Part shown: positions 17,898-26,232 of the stretch, piece by piece
Layout: each line of letters starts with the position of its first letter
Position numbering within the stretch: the stretch's first letter is position 1
From: Vibrio nigripulchritudo ATCC 27043
Lineage (GTDB): Bacteria; Pseudomonadota; Gammaproteobacteria; Enterobacterales; Vibrionaceae
Assembly (NCBI RefSeq): GCF_000222685.1
Contig: NZ_AFWJ01000024.1
Span: 17,362 to 81,361 of the forward strand
Length of the DNA: 64,000 bases
Direction: 5' to 3'
Made by a program: the position numbers and the translations under genes
Notes under the pieces: generated by a model
Seen by the model: only the letters and a program-made list of their open reading frames with translations
What the model was told of the DNA's origin: nothing
The model's database searches: none

Positions 17898-19259
17898 TCA
17901 GAACGCATAGTTAAACTGCGCCATAAATATATGAGCGTATAGATCTAGATCTGCCGACAAAGTCCCACGTGGAATGTTGTTTCCACCTTCTAGGTCGATG
18001 GTGACAGGCGTAAATTTGATGAACTGGTATCCGAAGTCCAGTTTCACTTGTTCGCTGTATTGGTAGCTCATGCCTAAGCCAACATTCCAGCGATCATTGT
18101 TAGGTGCACGAGGGCTTACTGCATCCGCTGGTGTGGGGTTCCAGTCGTAGGCAAAACCCGTTCTCAGTTTGATGTCCTGACTGTACTGGTAGCCCATGCC
18201 AACAGCGACAAACCAACTGTCGTGCCAGTTATTATCGACAACGGTATCTGCAAGCCCATTACCATAGGTCACCGTTGTATCGGTAAAGGCGCTCCAGCCA
18301 AATCGGTTGGCGTTGCCATAGAGTTCAAACTTGTCGTTCAGCTTATGCAAAACACCGATTTGAAGCATAGACGGTGTAGCAATATCAAATTGTGCACTAC
18401 CAGTCCTGCTGGTAATAGTGACGCCCAGAGCCGATGCGGCTGATACCAGTGCAGCGTAGTTCGCATCGCTTCCCGATAGCTCGACGTCACCATCAAAGGA
18501 ATGAGAGATCTTTGAGCGGTAAGACAAACCGAAGCGTGTATCTTCGGTCATCTGATATTCAGTACCCAATGAGAATCCAAACGCCAGATCTTTACCCGTT
18601 ATGGTACTGGTTACATCGGTGCTGATACTGGGAGAGGTCACAGAAGTCGCAACCATAGTGCCCAGTTCAACTGTGTAATATTGCATGTTGATGGAAGCCC
18701 CGACAGACCATTGGTCATTCAGTTGCCAGGCAACGATCGGGCTGACGTTGTACGCAAACAGGGCGGTTTTCGTTGCGGTGTAACGTGACACTGCGGTGTC
18801 TGGATAATCCGATACATATGCGTAAGGTGCACCCACACTGATTCCCAACACCAATCCTGGTTGGTATTCATGGGTGAAATACAAGGCACTGCCGTATGCA
18901 GTGTCGATAGGTTGCTCTGGTTCGGCAGGGTAACCCGTTACGCTAACGGTTCCACTGCTGTATGGCGCGGTCGCGACGGGATTTTTTAACTTGGACGTCG
19001 GCATATCCAATACCCCACCAATAGAAAAGCGCGTGCCGTCGAACCGGGCGATAGAAGAAGGGTTAGAGAACATGGCACTGATATCGTTTGCCGCGGTTCC
19101 ATTGGTCGAATAGGCGCTGCCTAAGCCTTCTGCACTTTGGTGCAAAAAGTGATAGCCATTGGCGTGAACTTTGACGGGCACAAGCAGTAAAGCAGGCGAA
19201 ATCAAAGTGGTTAAAGCCAGAGTTTTTAATGTGACGTTGTTTGAAGTTTTATTATTCAC
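17898..19259 (-). CDS. FadL/OMPP1-type outer-membrane transport protein
   Basis: A 453-residue outer-membrane beta-barrel of the FadL/TodX family, which carries long-chain fatty acids or other hydrophobic compounds. A signal peptide ends near residue 33 (VHA-NG). The mature start GYHFLHQSAEGLGSAYS and the following NDISAMFSNPSSIARF are the FadL N-terminal hatch signature; the C-terminus ends in an aromatic residue after alternating strands, as in barrels. It lies 18 nt after the patatin gene in the leftward operon, supporting a hydrophobic substrate or product for the whole unit. It is not E. coli-type fadL in context, so I give no symbol. Confidence 0.9.
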   Translation of the reverse strand: MNNKTSNNVTLKTLALTTLISPALLLVPVKVHANGYHFLHQSAEGLGSAYSTNGTAANDISAMFSNPSSIARFDGTRFSIGGVLDMPTSKLKNPVATAPYSSGTVSVTGYPAEPEQPIDTAYGSALYFTHEYQPGLVLGISVGAPYAYVSDYPDTAVSRYTATKTALFAYNVSPIVAWQLNDQWSVGASINMQYYTVELGTMVATSVTSPSISTDVTSTITGKDLAFGFSLGTEYQMTEDTRFGLSYRSKISHSFDGDVELSGSDANYAALVSAASALGVTITSRTGSAQFDIATPSMLQIGVLHKLNDKFELYGNANRFGWSAFTDTTVTYGNGLADTVVDNNWHDSWFVAVGMGYQYSQDIKLRTGFAYDWNPTPADAVSPRAPNNDRWNVGLGMSYQYSEQVKLDFGYQFIKFTPVTIDLEGGNNIPRGTLSADLDLYAHIFMAQFNYAF

Positions 19260-19277
19260 TTTTACTTATCCATAAGT

Positions 19278-21581
19278 TTATGCGCTTCGCCTTCCAGAGA
19301 ACGAATCTTGTTGTACTTGTGTTGATGACTCAGATGTAAATAACACCTGACTGGCAACTTCATAACCAAGTGCCCGGTAAGCTTCAAACTGAGCTTCATC
19401 AAAGAATTGATCGCCGGAAGACTGGTTAGGAAATTCTGGGTTTTTCGATTGGTAATTAGCGATATAGCGATAATGGTCGAAGTAGCCACGGTAGTGAGCC
19501 GACTCATCATCCTTAAACTGAATCATGGTGGACTTGATATAGAGGATCTGACCCTTGCGACCGTTTTGGTAGTCGATCTCCCCTACGGCGTAGACGGTTT
19601 CTTTAGCTCGAATTTTGTCTAACCCAGATATGGAAATTTTTATTCCAAAGTCGGTTTGCACCATACGAATGGCGTCCATAAGACCGGAAAATGAAAAACT
19701 GGGGTCGGTTTCAGCATCTGAAACAATTATCAGTCTGCACTCGCGTCTCACCAGCTCATAGAGCCCGAGGTTTTCAAAATGCCCACCATCGGACAGATTG
19801 ATATATGGGTGATTGGTATCAACCTTTCCTAACAGTTCGCGAAGGAAGTAACTGGGTCCGACCCGATTGGTCTGCAAAATCTTTTTCCAAAAGGGAAGCG
19901 GATTCTGGGATGCCGCCTGACGGACTTTACTTGGGTGTTTAACCCAGAAGTCGTAGCGAATATTGAGCATAGCCAGAAGGAACGTAAGTGCTTTGACCGT
20001 GTTTCTTCCCATGTTTGGCGCAACAGCGGCTCCAGATATTGCGGTTGCTGTCCCCAGATTTATGCTTGGTTGAGTAGCTTCTAAGTCTTCGGTTTTACAG
20101 TAACCTGTCTGATTGCTGCCGCTATAGCATTTGGTAAAGACAAAGTTATCTCCGTGGCGATCCTTCCTGTAAGCATCATTGGTTTGTTCAGTATTGACCG
20201 TGCAGTTAATGATGGAGAAAGGTGTGAAATCGCTGTCGAGCTCCGATAACTTGATATTGTCTGTCTGTTCGACTGGCGCGTGGGGGGAAGGTCCACTTTT
20301 TCTGAAGATGTATGCTTTGCTTAAACGGTCTCGGTAAAAGCGGTTGACCGCTGTGAAGTTGGCGCTCCCAGTGAAATGGTTGAGCAACAGTAACACCGCA
20401 CACAATACCATCACACCTTGATAGCTAGTGTGACCAGAGAGCAAATCACTGCCAACATCTAACACGACCAGCCAGCATGCGAATACAGCCGAGAGACCAA
20501 TGATTCCTACAACGAGTTGGTTGCTGACCTTACGAAGGTTAGAGACGATTTTGGCAAGGACAAGGCTGCACAGAGCAGCAATAACAACACCACTTAACCC
20601 CATCTGCTGAAGCGATATACTCCATGTCACTACACTCTGGTAGGCGCTGAGTGCCAGTGGCTGAGTCTCAATCACGGCTGAGCCAAAAACAGCGGCAACA
20701 TTGATAGCAATGGCATAAGTAATGGTGTTTCTCCAATGCCATGACTGGTTTTCAGCTGGCAAAGCTTCACTGAATCGTGTGGTGATTGAGGACACGATAT
20801 AGTTGATAACCAGGGCAAATATCAGTGCTTTGGTTATCGAATAAAGTGTTCCTACTCCCAATTGACCAAGCCAGGAAGAATAGCTGCTGTAAATCCCAAG
20901 CGGAGAAGCGACTAACATCGCGGTTAACATGGCAAACATCAACAGATAGGGCAAAACGACCAGAGCGTTCAGAACAATCCCGCGCAAAAATATCGCGGGT
21001 ACGCGAATCGTATCCAGTCCGCCGTTGGGTGCCATATAATTGGAGTTATTTCGAAGGTGGCGAAATTCACTGGGTTCGACGTCTCCTTGCCGATGAGTAA
21101 ACAGCTGGCTGACCGCTTCCTCTTTTTTGTCGGCGTTCTGAGAGTCAGACGAAGCGCCCGACATGGTGCTGGCTAATGCTGCACCCATGTAGCCACCACC
21201 AGATACGGTAGATAAATAGTCGACACAATTGAGCAAGCCACTTTTCTTTAACCCTTGAATTACTCCTAGGTTAAATGTCGCAGAGCGAATCCCACCACCA
21301 GAAAAACACAAACCAACCAAGCCAGGGTGAAGAACGTTAGAGTCTTCCTGCCACCTTGCTTCCTGCTCTGGTGCTTTCAGATTATTCAACACGTGGTTCA
21401 GAGGAGCAGAGCGCTGCTCGCAAGGAGTCAGCGTCTGCTCAAAATCGGGCAGCGAACGGGGGGAACGCTCGGTTGCCCGACCATCTCTGTTTATTACCTT
21501 ACGCTGCAAGACGTGTTTCAATTCTTCCGGTAGTACAACCTGGTGAAGGTAATGGTTATGCTTTGTTCTCTGGTCAGCCAT
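19278..21581 (-). CDS. Membrane-inserted patatin-like phospholipase
   Basis: A 767-residue putative lipid acyl hydrolase. The catalytic parts are split: the oxyanion motif SGGGIRS (residues 94-100) and nucleophile Ser127 (STVSGGG) are N-terminal, while the dyad aspartate is Asp598 in NLSDGGHFENLG. Between them, about residues 195-405 carry roughly six membrane helices, then a soluble stretch. Both halves of the dyad are present, so activity is plausible at the inner membrane. AAGGACGTCAG before the ATG is a good ribosome site; the gene follows the DyP gene by 39 nt. It would release fatty acids from lipids, a plausible source of substrate for the P450 and peroxidase in the same operon. Confidence 0.87.
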   Translation of the reverse strand: MADQRTKHNHYLHQVVLPEELKHVLQRKVINRDGRATERSPRSLPDFEQTLTPCEQRSAPLNHVLNNLKAPEQEARWQEDSNVLHPGLVGLCFSGGGIRSATFNLGVIQGLKKSGLLNCVDYLSTVSGGGYMGAALASTMSGASSDSQNADKKEEAVSQLFTHRQGDVEPSEFRHLRNNSNYMAPNGGLDTIRVPAIFLRGIVLNALVVLPYLLMFAMLTAMLVASPLGIYSSYSSWLGQLGVGTLYSITKALIFALVINYIVSSITTRFSEALPAENQSWHWRNTITYAIAINVAAVFGSAVIETQPLALSAYQSVVTWSISLQQMGLSGVVIAALCSLVLAKIVSNLRKVSNQLVVGIIGLSAVFACWLVVLDVGSDLLSGHTSYQGVMVLCAVLLLLNHFTGSANFTAVNRFYRDRLSKAYIFRKSGPSPHAPVEQTDNIKLSELDSDFTPFSIINCTVNTEQTNDAYRKDRHGDNFVFTKCYSGSNQTGYCKTEDLEATQPSINLGTATAISGAAVAPNMGRNTVKALTFLLAMLNIRYDFWVKHPSKVRQAASQNPLPFWKKILQTNRVGPSYFLRELLGKVDTNHPYINLSDGGHFENLGLYELVRRECRLIIVSDAETDPSFSFSGLMDAIRMVQTDFGIKISISGLDKIRAKETVYAVGEIDYQNGRKGQILYIKSTMIQFKDDESAHYRGYFDHYRYIANYQSKNPEFPNQSSGDQFFDEAQFEAYRALGYEVASQVLFTSESSTQVQQDSFSGRRSA

Positions 21582-21620
21582 CTGACGTCCTTGTCATCAT
21601 TTGCACATTTTCAGCAGCGC

Positions 21621-23222
21621 TTAAGTTGGATCGACAATGCCATCAGCAATCATTCGAAGTGCTGTAAGGCTTGGAATAAAGAAATAGTCACCACCCCGAG
21701 TCTCAACAAACCGAGGGATATGAGAGCAGAAGAAAGGTTTCTTCCCGGTATTTTCGTCGCCCTGTATCAACATGGTTCCGTCTGCCGAGACACCGAGTTT
21801 GTCAGACATATTGCCGATAATCGGGTCTTTCTCGTTAGAAAGTTTGAAGTCGTTGCCGTAGTTCATCCACTGTTGCTGCACAAACTCAAACTGACGCTCG
21901 ATGTCTGCATTAAGTGCCATGAAGATGATGCCGTGATTACCAGAATCGGTAGCAGTGGTTTCTTGCTTGCCGTATGGAAGCCCTCTGCGCAGAATACGCC
22001 TGCGGTTGACCAATGCTCCCGGTGTATTGAATGCACCTTTCACTCCGAATTCCAGTGAGCCTCTTGGATTTGCCCTACGAACGTGCGCGCCCATCGGGCA
22101 GCCAGAACCTTTAAGATCATCCTCGTAGTTGTAAGCCGTTAACTGTCGCTTCAAATCGTTGTATTTCTGAATATTCTCTGGTGTCGGGTTATCTTTCCGG
22201 TTTTGCTTTGCTTCCTTATAAGCGCGTCCGAATTCCTCGGCTTGTTTCTCTGTAGGGAACGAAGTAACGGGCGCTCCGTTTTTCCATCGACCCACAAATT
22301 TGGCAGACAATGCTTCTTTACCGCCTTCAAAATCTTTACCGACTTCTTCGCAGTATTGATGAAATGAAGCCACGTTCTGGTGGAGTTTTCTGTACACCAT
22401 AAAAGTACCATTTTTGCCCAGCATGGGGGGCATCGGAGCTTTGGGGTATTCGAAAGCTTCATCTCGGTGACCAAGAATGAACTCTCCTGTTTCTAGTGGC
22501 TCCCAGCCTTCCATTGTTGCGGGGTCTTTACCCGTTGGTTTTCCTGCACCCAGGACTCTTTCTGGCGGTGCGCCAGTTCCTTTGAAGAAAGGATCGCTGA
22601 TGCCATCGACATAGCCAAAGTGTTCTTTTGGCGTAGGATCGCCATTTTCAATCAATGCCGCAGCGTCCTGATAAGGGAGTAACTGACCGTCGTCAGCCCG
22701 ATGCCCTGTTAGCAGGGCGACGCCAGCGTCACAAATCTCAATTAGCCGCAGCAATTCTTTGTAACGGATTTCCACGTCTTCTGGCGTCTGACCGTTGATG
22801 GACATCCAGATATGTACTTTTTGCGGATCTTCCCATACAGGATCCCAGTGCTCTGGACTGCTGGTTAAGTCATCACCCAAAATGTCTTTTCGCGCAGGCA
22901 TGCCCATGGCGAAAGCCTGAGGAAATGTCTGAAGTGACTTCTGTGGCACACCCAATGCTTTTAAACCTGCGAACGTGAAACCGATATTGGTCGTCGCCAA
23001 CGGCTTTTTAACTGGCTCATGATTGGGCGCGGTGTGACCCCATGGCACAGATGACGTAATGCGATCAGTCAGTTGCCTCAGAAATCGCCTGGCGTCAGAT
23101 TCTTTACGTACGGTGAGGAAAAGGTAACGCGCATATGGATAGCCGTATCGACCATAGCCTTTGACGATGTTTCCCTGAATATCATGCAGATCGAGCTTTG
23201 TAGGTGTTGAGTCTTGAGACAT
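21621..23222 (-). CDS. DyP-type haem peroxidase
   Basis: A 533-residue dye-decolourising-type peroxidase, longer than the ~300-residue bacterial classes and closer to the fungal-like long class. The N-terminus has DIQGNIVKGYGR. The distal aspartate motif is FGYVDGISDP (Asp206), the proximal haem ligand is probably His380 in CPMGAHVRRANPR, and the distal arginine is in VNRRRILRRGLPYG. No Tat or Sec signal is seen, so it is probably cytoplasmic. Its ATG shares one base with the stop of the upstream gene (TAATG), implying translational coupling. The family uses hydrogen peroxide; in this operon a lipid hydroperoxide is conceivable but unproven. Confidence 0.9.
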   Translation of the reverse strand: MSQDSTPTKLDLHDIQGNIVKGYGRYGYPYARYLFLTVRKESDARRFLRQLTDRITSSVPWGHTAPNHEPVKKPLATTNIGFTFAGLKALGVPQKSLQTFPQAFAMGMPARKDILGDDLTSSPEHWDPVWEDPQKVHIWMSINGQTPEDVEIRYKELLRLIEICDAGVALLTGHRADDGQLLPYQDAAALIENGDPTPKEHFGYVDGISDPFFKGTGAPPERVLGAGKPTGKDPATMEGWEPLETGEFILGHRDEAFEYPKAPMPPMLGKNGTFMVYRKLHQNVASFHQYCEEVGKDFEGGKEALSAKFVGRWKNGAPVTSFPTEKQAEEFGRAYKEAKQNRKDNPTPENIQKYNDLKRQLTAYNYEDDLKGSGCPMGAHVRRANPRGSLEFGVKGAFNTPGALVNRRRILRRGLPYGKQETTATDSGNHGIIFMALNADIERQFEFVQQQWMNYGNDFKLSNEKDPIIGNMSDKLGVSADGTMLIQGDENTGKKPFFCSHIPRFVETRGGDYFFIPSLTALRMIADGIVDPT

Positions 23223-23911
23223 TATTCGATCTCCAGTGATGGTGTCGTTTCGTTGCTTGTACTTGGCTGGGTATAGATGTGCACGGTGTCTGCGACTTCT
23301 TCCAGACTGCTTGCGCCTGCACTCCAGCTAGGGGATGAGAGATTGTCGATGTCGATAGCACGAACAAACTGATGAAATGCTTGTTGCAGCTCTTCCGCGC
23401 TCTTGCCTTGATTGGCGTAGACAAAGCGCGAAAACTCCTGTTTGAGATAGAGGCTTTTTAACTGAGCTTTAAGAGACAGATCGTTTGAGCCATTAAAGAA
23501 GAGCTGGTTGTCTATCTGACATTTCTTAATGTATTCGACAAATTTTTCAGCGCTATCGACCTGATCAAACGCAACACAATGTTGCCAGATGGCTTTTACA
23601 TCCGCTTCTGCACAGCGCCACATATCATGTAGATAGGAATCCAAATCGCCATAGAAGTTAGTACTGAATACCAGATACTGGGATTGCAAATGTTCTTCAC
23701 GAGCAGGGTAACCCTGATAAAACACGTCTGCCAGTACATAGAATCGGGCGAGGTATGTATTGGGTACTTTTGCCATCGGGCTAAACCGATTCAAAGGGAG
23801 TGAGTTCAGATGATCTCTTAATAGCGCTCCGTAAGACGTATCGTTTTTGCAGCCGTTAATGATCGGGCTTAACACCGTCAGACCGTAGGCATTGCCGCTT
23901 TTATTTGCCAT
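23222..23911 (-). CDS. Unknown protein B of the P450/DyP operon
   Basis: A 229-residue soluble protein that I do not recognise by name. It shares a pattern with the next upstream product: an N-terminal G-x-AY-x-x-x-V-x-x-PI motif, then YLARFYVL, then FSTNFYGDLDSYLHDMW. The two are probably diverged paralogues. The aromatic strand-like FSTNFYGD element invites comparison with dimeric alpha/beta-barrel proteins such as DyP relatives, but that is a guess from pattern only. Its stop overlaps the DyP start, and it lies 15 nt after protein A. A helper or substrate-handling subunit for the haem enzymes is a reasonable hypothesis. Confidence 0.8.
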   Translation of the reverse strand: MANKSGNAYGLTVLSPIINGCKNDTSYGALLRDHLNSLPLNRFSPMAKVPNTYLARFYVLADVFYQGYPAREEHLQSQYLVFSTNFYGDLDSYLHDMWRCAEADVKAIWQHCVAFDQVDSAEKFVEYIKKCQIDNQLFFNGSNDLSLKAQLKSLYLKQEFSRFVYANQGKSAEELQQAFHQFVRAIDIDNLSSPSWSAGASSLEEVADTVHIYTQPSTSNETTPSLEIE

Positions 23912-23926
23912 TAAACTTTCCTCCCG

Positions 23927-24583
23927 TCAGCTGGCTTGTGCCAGACGTTTTTCTACCGCGTCTGCCGACAGGCTGACAATCGGGGCTGGTGCCATCATGC
24001 CAATGTGATCTTGCAGATCGAGCGTGAGTGCTTCATATCGCTTCTTAAAGTCATCAGCAGTTTCATTGGCAGGTGTGCTTTTAATGAAATCAGACAGAGA
24101 ATCACGAACCTGCTGACCGGACTTCACATCATTAGAGGCTGCCATTGGGTAAGCGCTGTAGTAGTGATTGGTCCAGACCTGGTTGTAGGTGATGTAGTCA
24201 TGAAAAGGTTGCAGAGGTACAGAGCCCGGGTATTTCACATTCTTGTACCAGAACAGATTCAGCCCTGAAGGTATCGAGCTGTGGAATGAGTCCACATATT
24301 GTGCCCAGCTCCCATTAAAGTTACTGAAGAAAAACATGTAGCTGTACTTGATGGTCTCTTTGGGCTGATCTTCCGACAGGCGCGGGAATTCACTCGGTTT
24401 TACGATTGCCCAACGCGCGTAATGAATCAGGGAAAGGGTGCGGAGACCGTCCAGAGAAGCGCCAACCAGACTCATCGCGTTTGAGTTGACTGCCCAGAAT
24501 ATAAATTTATTGAGCCAGCGCCAGTACCATTTAATTGGCGTGACCACGTTCATCGCATACGCCTTTCCTGCAATATTTGACAT
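23927..24583 (-). CDS. Unknown protein A of the P450/DyP operon
   Basis: A 218-residue protein with the same layout as protein B downstream: GKAYAMNVVTPI at the N-terminus, IHYARWAIV about a third of the way in, and YMFFFSNFNGSWAQYVDSFH. It is rich in Trp/Tyr/Phe, including the WYWRWLNKFIFWAV segment that could be an amphipathic or membrane-contacting helix. I can assign no function. It is 107 nt downstream of the P450 gene and 15 nt upstream of protein B on the same strand. Confidence 0.8.
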   Translation of the reverse strand: MSNIAGKAYAMNVVTPIKWYWRWLNKFIFWAVNSNAMSLVGASLDGLRTLSLIHYARWAIVKPSEFPRLSEDQPKETIKYSYMFFFSNFNGSWAQYVDSFHSSIPSGLNLFWYKNVKYPGSVPLQPFHDYITYNQVWTNHYYSAYPMAASNDVKSGQQVRDSLSDFIKSTPANETADDFKKRYEALTLDLQDHIGMMAPAPIVSLSADAVEKRLAQAS

Positions 24584-24690
24584 GCTTTGTTCCTGTAATG
24601 TGTTTTTGTCCAGATAGAAGGTAGCTTAATCGTTCAGTTTGACACTGCTGCGCTGCCCGTTTCGATATGCAGAACGGGAGTTGAGTATCA

Positions 24691-26046
24691 TTATGCGACC
24701 TTTGATGGTTCTGCTTCCTTGCTTTCTTGTTTCGTCTTAACAGCGGGACGGGTCATAATCTCATGGGTAACCGTGAGGCTAATGGGGTAGGGCTGGCGAT
24801 AAGTCACCTGACCTTCCTTGCCTGCCGCTCGCTGAACGTGTTCACACTTCAATATGGCTTTAAGAATGTTAGGTATCTGAATCAGGTTGATGTACTGACC
24901 GAAGCAGGTGTGCATTCCATAGCCAAAATGCATGTAAATATGCCTTGGTCTGTCGAGCTTAAAGGATTTGGGTGAACTCACATCCCGACCATCCATCATG
25001 GCAGACTGAGTAGCGACGAATACCTGACTTCCTTTTTTGATTTTTTTAGCGCGCCAAGTCCCTTTGGCAATGGTGTAATCACAGTTAGCGGTTCTAAGCA
25101 GCCCCGCTCCGAACGGAGTAAACCTGAGTGTTTCAAGCACAAACTGCTGCAAGGTATGCATATCGTCCAGATGTGCTGCGCGTTGTGCCTGTTTGTACAG
25201 TTCGGGTCTGTCTAACAGATAGTCCAATACCTGTATGACGCATTTTGATGTGGTTGGCACAAGCCCGATGATAATACCAATCAGGTTATTTCGGATATCG
25301 ATGTCCGTCATCCCGGGCGTACCGGATTCCTGAAGCTTCAGGCACCTGCCAAGAACATCGTCTTTTTCATGTTGTTGTTTTCGCTGTTTGATCAGTTCAT
25401 TGATGTGAGCTCTAAGCCCTGCGGCATCGCGAATGGCGGCGTCCTCAACTTCTTTAGGACAATCCGGATAGAAGAGGTATTGAAAAAGGTTACAGGTCCA
25501 GTCAAACAGGGTCTTAGGCTCTAAGCCAGATACGCCAAGGTATTCTGCTGTGAACTGACTCGGTACAACACTGGTGAGCTCCGAAACCAATTCAATGCGC
25601 CCAGAACTTTTTTCCATAATGACGCGAGCCATTTTCTCGGTCATCGGGTTAACGATTTTCTCCAAATCGTCTCTTCTTGCCACCAGCCGCATGTTGGATA
25701 CGTCTCGGGTGTAATCAGGAATATCATCCATACCGAGGAAGAAGTTTTTTCCATCGGTAATAATTCGCATTTTTTCGGCATAAGTAACGCCCAGCTCGTT
25801 TGGCCGTGAAAGGGCTTCCTGAACGTCTTTGAAGCGGGTGATCACCGCATTGTTTTTATAAATGACATTCGGTTGAATGAATCTGAGGATGGAAAATACC
25901 AAGGGGACATTATTCGATGCCCACTCTTTAAGCCGCGTTGTTATGCTCATAATCTCTGCCAATAGACGTAGTTGCCGTGTAAACGGTGAAAGTCTTCGCT
26001 TCATCCGACTTACACTGGTTTTTATAATGTGTTTTAAATAACCCAC
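24691..26046 (-). CDS. Cytochrome P450 with a non-canonical I-helix
   Basis: A 451-residue P450. The haem-thiolate loop is FGYGMHTCFG with Cys381; the ExxR pair is E305-TLR in the K helix. The I-helix reads GIIIGLVPTTSK (from about residue 257): the acidic residue before Thr that normally helps protonate bound oxygen is missing, with proline in its place. This is a feature seen in peroxide- or hydroperoxide-using P450s. No ferredoxin or reductase gene is nearby. The first ~45 residues are basic and may contact membrane. It is the promoter-proximal gene of the operon. I infer a peroxygenase or hydroperoxide-isomerase-like role on a lipid substrate; an ordinary monooxygenase using distant redox partners is the alternative. 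Confidence 0.9.
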   Translation of the reverse strand: MGYLKHIIKTSVSRMKRRLSPFTRQLRLLAEIMSITTRLKEWASNNVPLVFSILRFIQPNVIYKNNAVITRFKDVQEALSRPNELGVTYAEKMRIITDGKNFFLGMDDIPDYTRDVSNMRLVARRDDLEKIVNPMTEKMARVIMEKSSGRIELVSELTSVVPSQFTAEYLGVSGLEPKTLFDWTCNLFQYLFYPDCPKEVEDAAIRDAAGLRAHINELIKQRKQQHEKDDVLGRCLKLQESGTPGMTDIDIRNNLIGIIIGLVPTTSKCVIQVLDYLLDRPELYKQAQRAAHLDDMHTLQQFVLETLRFTPFGAGLLRTANCDYTIAKGTWRAKKIKKGSQVFVATQSAMMDGRDVSSPKSFKLDRPRHIYMHFGYGMHTCFGQYINLIQIPNILKAILKCEHVQRAAGKEGQVTYRQPYPISLTVTHEIMTRPAVKTKQESKEAEPSKVA

Positions 26047-26119
26047 TCATTTACGGTGAGTCTTAAATTAACTATATCGGCGTGTAATGCGGTAAAGAGA
26101 AATTATTTACATACTTGGA

Positions 26120-26135
26120 TCATTGGAAACAATGA
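26120..26135. promoter_or_regulatory. Palindrome upstream of the P450 operon, candidate operator
   Basis: TCATTG-GAAA-CAATGA, a perfect 6-bp inverted repeat with a 4-base centre, lies about 75 nt upstream of the P450 start in the 186-bp gap behind the LysR gene. Its position fits an operator or promoter-proximal site. No factor is assigned. Confidence 0.35.
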
Positions 26136-26232
26136 CTGTAATTGATATGAAACTAAATGGTACGCGATGTTGATCTTTACATAAAAAATGAACATTCAGG
26201 CATAAAAATTCGCTGGATGATTTTTATTTCAC

